Source: an uncultured Eubacteriaceae bacterium
GTDB taxonomy: Bacteria > Bacillota > Clostridia > Eubacteriales > UBA1433
Reading direction: 5' to 3'
DNA: 9,937 bases
Assembly: GCA_937914785.1 (NCBI GenBank)
Contig: CALGIV010000210.1
Coordinates: forward strand, 1-9,937
Numbering within the stretch: position 1 is the first letter of the stretch; the number at the start of each line of letters is the position of its first letter. The position numbers and the translations under genes are program-made. Shown piece after piece: positions 6,147 through 9,937 of this stretch. The notes beneath the pieces were generated by a model, which was not told where the DNA came from, did no database searches, and saw nothing but the letters and a program-made list of their open reading frames with translations.

Positions 6147-8309
6147 ATGAACTTTTTAAAAATGAGAACTAAAAAAAGGCTATTGGTGCTTTTTTTTATT
6201 TTCATGGCGATAAACATTGTGCTTGCTTCGCGCCTCTTTTATTTACAGATTTTTCCAGATGAACGTGTTTTGAGCGGTCAGTTGGATCAGTTGATGGGTC
6301 AGATTCCGATCGTTGCACCGCGGGGTGAAATTTATGACAGAAATATGGTGCTGCTTGTAAAAGACGCGACGAGTTACCGCATTTATGCGCATCCGAACGA
6401 TATAGAAGATTATGAAGCGACGGCGCGGGTGCTTTCAGAGAAGCTGGGATTGGATTATGAAAGCACATTAAAGAAAATTTCTAATAAAAGCTCAGCGCTG
6501 GAGTTGATGAAAACAAAGGTGGACGCGGATTTGGCGAATGAAATCCGCGAGGAGACCGGGCTGGGCATTTCGGTTGAAGAAGATCAGAAACGCTATTATA
6601 CAAATGGGAACTTTATGTCGAATGTGCTGGGCTTTACAGGATATGACCATCAGGGCCTGTTCGGAATTGAAGAGGCCTATGATGACATATTAAGCGGCAC
6701 GAACGGGGTTTTAATCTATGAAAAGGATGCGAATGGAAACAAGATCGTATCCGGCTCTGAAATCCGTAAAGAGGCCGAAGCGGGCAACAGTATCTTGTTG
6801 ACGATGGATGGTATTATTCAGCATTTTGCCGAAACAGAAGTTGCGGCCGTCTTAAAAGAGACGAACGCGAGAAGAGCGCTTGCCATCGTTTCAGATATTA
6901 ACACAGGCGAGATCCTGGCGATGGTGGTCAAACCGGACTATGACTTGAATGATCCGTGGACAGTCAGTCAGGAATTTATCGATTCCTACGGAGATTAATC
7001 TTAAAACAAAGATGAGAGCGGCAATAGCGTGCGAATGTCGGAGGGCGAAATGCAGATGGTGATGTGGGGCAATCCGGCGATCAACTTCAACTATGAGCCG
7101 GGCTCGACATTTAAATTGATCACGACTTCCGCGACGCTGGAAGAGGGCGTGATGAATATGCAGACGTCGTTTTACTGCCCGGGATATATTGTCGTCGACG
7201 GCGTGCGTATCCGCTGTACGGCAACGCACGGCTCGCAGGAATTACATACGGCGGTGGCCAACTCGTGTAACCCGGCACTCGTACAGATCGTTCAGGCGCT
7301 GGGCCGCGATTCGTTCTATGAATATGCTTATAACTTTGGGTTGGGCGAGACGACCGGCATTGCGCTTTCGGGAGAAGAGGGCGGAATCGTTCCGCCGAAT
7401 GATGAAAATATGTATAACATTGATTTTGCGACGAAAGCTTTTGGGCAGGGGATCAGTGTGACGCCGATTCAGTTGACGATGGCGTTGAATGCCGTTTCAA
7501 ACGGCGGGTATTTATATACACCACATGTCGTAAAAGAAGTCATTGATTCCGAGACAGGCGAGAACGTTCATACTTATGAGCCGGAACTGCTGCGGCAAGT
7601 GATTTCAAGCGAAACATCGGATAAAATGTTGAGTATTATGCGGGAAATGGTTCAGGAAAGTTCACTTGAGGGGTTGTCTAACGGCCTTGAGATTGCGGGG
7701 AAAACAGGGACATCACAAAAGGTGATCGACGGGAAGTATTCCGATACTGTACATATCGCCTCATTTTATGGCGTGGCGCCTTACGATGACCCGCAGGTAT
7801 CGGTGCTCGTGCTTGTCGATGAACCGGAAGGCGCTTATTACGGCAGTCAGGTTGCCGCGCCGGCAGGCATTGCGATTTTACAGAAGGTGATTAACTATTA
7901 TGATTTGCACAGTACCGCAAATGCTTCTGTAAGCAAAGTCGTTCCGGACTTGCGCGGAGAGGATATCGACAATGCGGTCAATGCCCTGCAAACGCTGGGT
8001 TTAACTTATCATATCGAGGGCGACAGCACCGGGATCGTCACAAAACAGAGCCCTGTGAATATAGAATATAAAGATGCATCAAGTCTGACGATCAACTTAA
8101 CGGTCAGTGCGGTTGCCGGCGAAGGCGGTCAGGTCGTTGTGCCGGATTTGACGAATATGAGTGTGCAAAAGGCGAATGAGGTATTGACAAATCTCGGATT
8201 AAAAATAAAAATAAAAGGCGGCGGCATTGTAAAGAGTCAGTCGCCGGCGACAGGACAATTGATAGACGCCAATACGGAAGTGACTGTAGAGTGTGAATAC
8301 GCACCATAG
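6147..8309 (+). pseudogene. ftsI: Class B penicillin-binding protein with two PASTA domains, interrupted by two in-frame TAA codons
   Basis: Class B PBPs are transpeptidases that cross-link septal or spore-cortex peptidoglycan. The start ATG 6147 is set by GGGAGGA (6134-6140) six bases upstream, not the in-frame ATG 6129, which lies before it. The whole frame would encode about 720 residues. It has a basic start, a membrane anchor (about 11-28), the N-terminal 'PRGEIYDRN' block (58-66), then a transpeptidase domain with STFK (Ser320), SCN (373-375) and KTG (519-521). Two PASTA domains follow (about 598-652 and 662-719). Two PASTA domains favour a PbpB/PBP2x-like division enzyme over SpoVD, which usually has one. 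The frame is broken by TAA at 6996-6998 (codon 284) and 7002-7004 (codon 286), just before the STFK region. Both sides remain in the same frame with good homology. A downstream piece could start only at GTG 7029 or ATG 7035, without a clear ribosome binding site or signal anchor. It is a pseudogene, or the sequence has an error here. Confidence 0.85.
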
Positions 8310-8377
8310 TAAAAGGAAAATTCTCTCTGTGATAATTCGTTGTGATTGTTGTGATACTAAATAAAGGCGGAGCGAAG

Positions 8378-9742
8378 ATGGAAAAATTAACGGTTGCCGA
8401 AATTGTTTGTGCAACAAAGGGTATTTTAGTGAATGGGGAAGGTAAAAATTACATATCTTCGGTAAGCATAGACGGCAGGCAGGCAGAACCGGACAGCGTG
8501 TTCTTTGCGATTAAGGGCGAGAACACGGATGGACATCTCTATCTTGCACAAGCGGTCTCTGCCGGCGCGAAGGCGGTCGTCGTACACGAAGATGTGGCGG
8601 CACTGCCCGGCATCGATATCATCAAAGTCGATGATACGACAGAGGCAATGCTCAACTTGGCAGCGTATTATAAAAAGCGCTTTCAAATACCGTTTATCGC
8701 CATCACAGGCAGCAGCGGCAAGACGACGACAAAAGATTTGGTCGCTTCCGTGCTCGCGCAGCAATTCAATACACTGAAGACACAGGGAAACTTTAATAAT
8801 GAGACTGGGATGCCGCTGACGTTATTTCGTTTAAACAGCACGCATGAAATAGCTGTCATTGAGCTGGGCATGAGCCGGTTTGGCGAGATCGACAATATGG
8901 CAAAAAGATTACAGCCCGACGTGGCGGCGATTACGAATATCGGATATTCGCATATTGGTGAATTAAAAACACAGGAGAACATCTTTAAAGCAAAAAGTGA
9001 AGTTCTTCAGTATTTAGCCGAAGGACAGACGGCGATTGTCAACGGAGATGACCGGCATTTAAATACCCTTTCTTCCGATAAATATTCGATCATTAAGGTT
9101 GGAATTGAAAATGGGGAAGTAAGGGCGGAAAATATTGTGCAGAGTGCGGCGGGCGTATGCTTTGAGGCCGCGGGTGAATTGTATACATTTCGGCTTTCCG
9201 GCAGGCACAATGTGCTGAATTGCCTGTTTGCCATTACGATCGGGAAGCTGTATTCGTTAAGTCAGAAACAAATACAAGCAGGGCTTGACTGTTTTGCCCC
9301 GAGTGACAATCGAATGGATATTAGAGAGTGCGGCGGCATCACGCTGATAAACGACGTGTATAATTCAAATCCAGACGCAGTAAAAGGCGCGCTGGACGTG
9401 TTGTGCAATGCGGCGGGCAAGAGCAGAAAAGTTGCTGTATTGGCGGATATGCTTGAAATGGGTCCGTACGCCGAAAGCCTGCATTACGCAGTTGGTGAAT
9501 ACGCGGGCAAAAGTGGTGTCGACTGCCTGCTGACAGTCGGCGAAGATGCTGTTCATATGCAGCGGGGCGCTGAAGAGAATGGCGTAAAACAGACGCATTA
9601 TTTCAACAATAATGATGAATTAGCCGAAGGGCTGATCGATTTGATAAAGAAGGGCGATTTTGTATTGTTAAAGGGATCGCGCGGGATGCATTTGGAGGAA
9701 GTCGTAGAGAAGCTGAAAAAACATTTGGAGCAGGGTGAATGA
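8378..9742 (+). CDS. murF: UDP-N-acetylmuramoyl-tripeptide--D-alanyl-D-alanine ligase
   Basis: MurF adds the D-Ala-D-Ala dipeptide to UDP-MurNAc-tripeptide in the cytoplasm, using ATP, completing the pentapeptide precursor that MraY then loads on the lipid carrier. The protein is 454 residues, a normal length. Domain 1 carries 'SIDGRQAEPDSVFFAIKG' (30-47). The ATP-binding P-loop is 'ITGSSGKTTTKD' (109-120), followed by 'TQGNFNNETGMPLTL' and 'ELGMSRFGEI' (Ser-Arg where many have Asn-His). The C-terminal part has 'NDVYNSNPDAV', 'LADMLEMG' and 'LLKGSRGMHLEEVV'. I chose ATG 8378, preceded by AAAGGCGGAG (8363-8372), over the in-frame GTG 8342 that gives 12 extra unconserved residues. The TGA overlaps the mraY ATG. 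The neighbour murE, often just upstream, is missing. Confidence 0.97.
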   Translation: MEKLTVAEIVCATKGILVNGEGKNYISSVSIDGRQAEPDSVFFAIKGENTDGHLYLAQAVSAGAKAVVVHEDVAALPGIDIIKVDDTTEAMLNLAAYYKKRFQIPFIAITGSSGKTTTKDLVASVLAQQFNTLKTQGNFNNETGMPLTLFRLNSTHEIAVIELGMSRFGEIDNMAKRLQPDVAAITNIGYSHIGELKTQENIFKAKSEVLQYLAEGQTAIVNGDDRHLNTLSSDKYSIIKVGIENGEVRAENIVQSAAGVCFEAAGELYTFRLSGRHNVLNCLFAITIGKLYSLSQKQIQAGLDCFAPSDNRMDIRECGGITLINDVYNSNPDAVKGALDVLCNAAGKSRKVAVLADMLEMGPYAESLHYAVGEYAGKSGVDCLLTVGEDAVHMQRGAEENGVKQTHYFNNNDELAEGLIDLIKKGDFVLLKGSRGMHLEEVVEKLKKHLEQGE

Positions 9743-9937
9743 AAGAAGTAATTTTCGCAACGGTCGTATCGTTTATAGCAGTTTGCGCGATTTGTCCGAA
9801 GCTCATACCGTACCTGAAAAAAATTAAATTTGGACAGAGTATTTTAGAAGAAGGTCCCCGCTGGCATTTGAGCAAAGCGGGTACGCCGACGATGGGCGGT
9901 ATTGCGATCATCGCCGGTGTCGTTATCGCGTTGTTGT
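9739..9937 (+). CDS. mraY: Phospho-N-acetylmuramoyl-pentapeptide-transferase, 5' part (runs off window)
   Basis: MraY is a multi-spanning membrane enzyme that transfers phospho-MurNAc-pentapeptide from UDP to undecaprenyl phosphate, making lipid I. The first 66 codons are present. A hydrophobic first segment (about 4-19) is followed by the family signature 'KFGQSILEEGPRWHLSKAGTPTMGG' (about 30-54), then the start of the second membrane helix. The ATG 9739 overlaps the murF stop (ATGA), with a GGAG/AGGG-rich stretch just upstream (9727-9735), so translation is probably coupled to murF. It consumes the product of MurF and the polyprenyl carrier derived from the IspH pathway. Confidence 0.96.
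   Translation, partial: MKEVIFATVVSFIAVCAICPKLIPYLKKIKFGQSILEEGPRWHLSKAGTPTMGGIAIIAGVVIALL

Noticed and set aside
6996..7004. Recoding of TAA as an amino acid
   Set aside because: TAA ends cmk and plsC in this same window at sensible positions, so the standard meaning applies.
7189..7461. A 90-codon + strand open frame inside the PBP transpeptidase domain
   Set aside because: It lies in another frame from the one carrying the STFK, SCN and KTG motifs, and its product is arginine-rich nonsense.
8339..8356. Tandem nine-base repeat (GTTGTGATT, GTTGTGATA) before murF as a promoter
   Set aside because: No convincing -10 is placed behind a TTGTGA -35, and two short copies are not enough to call a repeat element.
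8342..8377. GTG 8342 as the murF start
   Set aside because: The ribosome binding site AAAGGCGGAG lies downstream of it and is ideally placed for ATG 8378, and the extra residues are not like MurF.

Overview
This window is a chromosomal housekeeping region of a low-to-mid GC Bacillota (Firmicutes), most likely a Clostridia-like anaerobe. I infer this from the run cmk, plsC, ispH, S1-protein gene, from a membrane-anchored class B sortase, from the MraZ/RsmH/FtsL/PASTA-PBP/MurF/MraY cell-division (dcw) cluster, and from strong AGGAGG-type ribosome binding sites. All convincing genes are on the + strand. I cannot name the genus.

Unit 1 (bases 1 to about 3860) is a tightly packed operon. It starts with the 3' part of cytidylate kinase, followed by a 1-acylglycerol-3-phosphate acyltransferase gene (plsC) broken by a frameshift, IspH of the MEP isoprenoid pathway, a four-domain ribosomal-protein-S1-like RNA-binding protein, and a class B sortase. 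Genes overlap or lie close together (ispH and the S1 gene overlap by ATGA). The unit ends at a clear rho-independent terminator just after the sortase gene.

Bases 3789 to 4147 carry no gene. They hold the terminator, two short palindromes, and the mraZ promoter. The promoter is overlaid by a series of AAAGTGG-like boxes spaced exactly 10 bases apart, which look like MraZ autoregulation sites.

Unit 2 (4148 to the window end) is the dcw cluster: mraZ, rsmH (mraW), an FtsL/DivIC-like membrane coiled-coil protein, a class B penicillin-binding protein with two PASTA domains, murF, and the start of mraY. murE, often found between the PBP gene and murF, is absent here. The PBP reading frame contains two in-frame TAA codons six bases apart, upstream of the active-site serine, although the frame and all catalytic motifs are intact on both sides. 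rsmH overlaps mraZ, and mraY overlaps murF, so those pairs look translationally coupled. The PBP gene also seems to have its own promoter.

No mobile element, CRISPR array, tRNA or rRNA is visible, and I see no clearly new system. The two interrupted essential-type genes and the phased operator array are the points most worth a second look. The interruptions may be genuine mutations or sequence errors.
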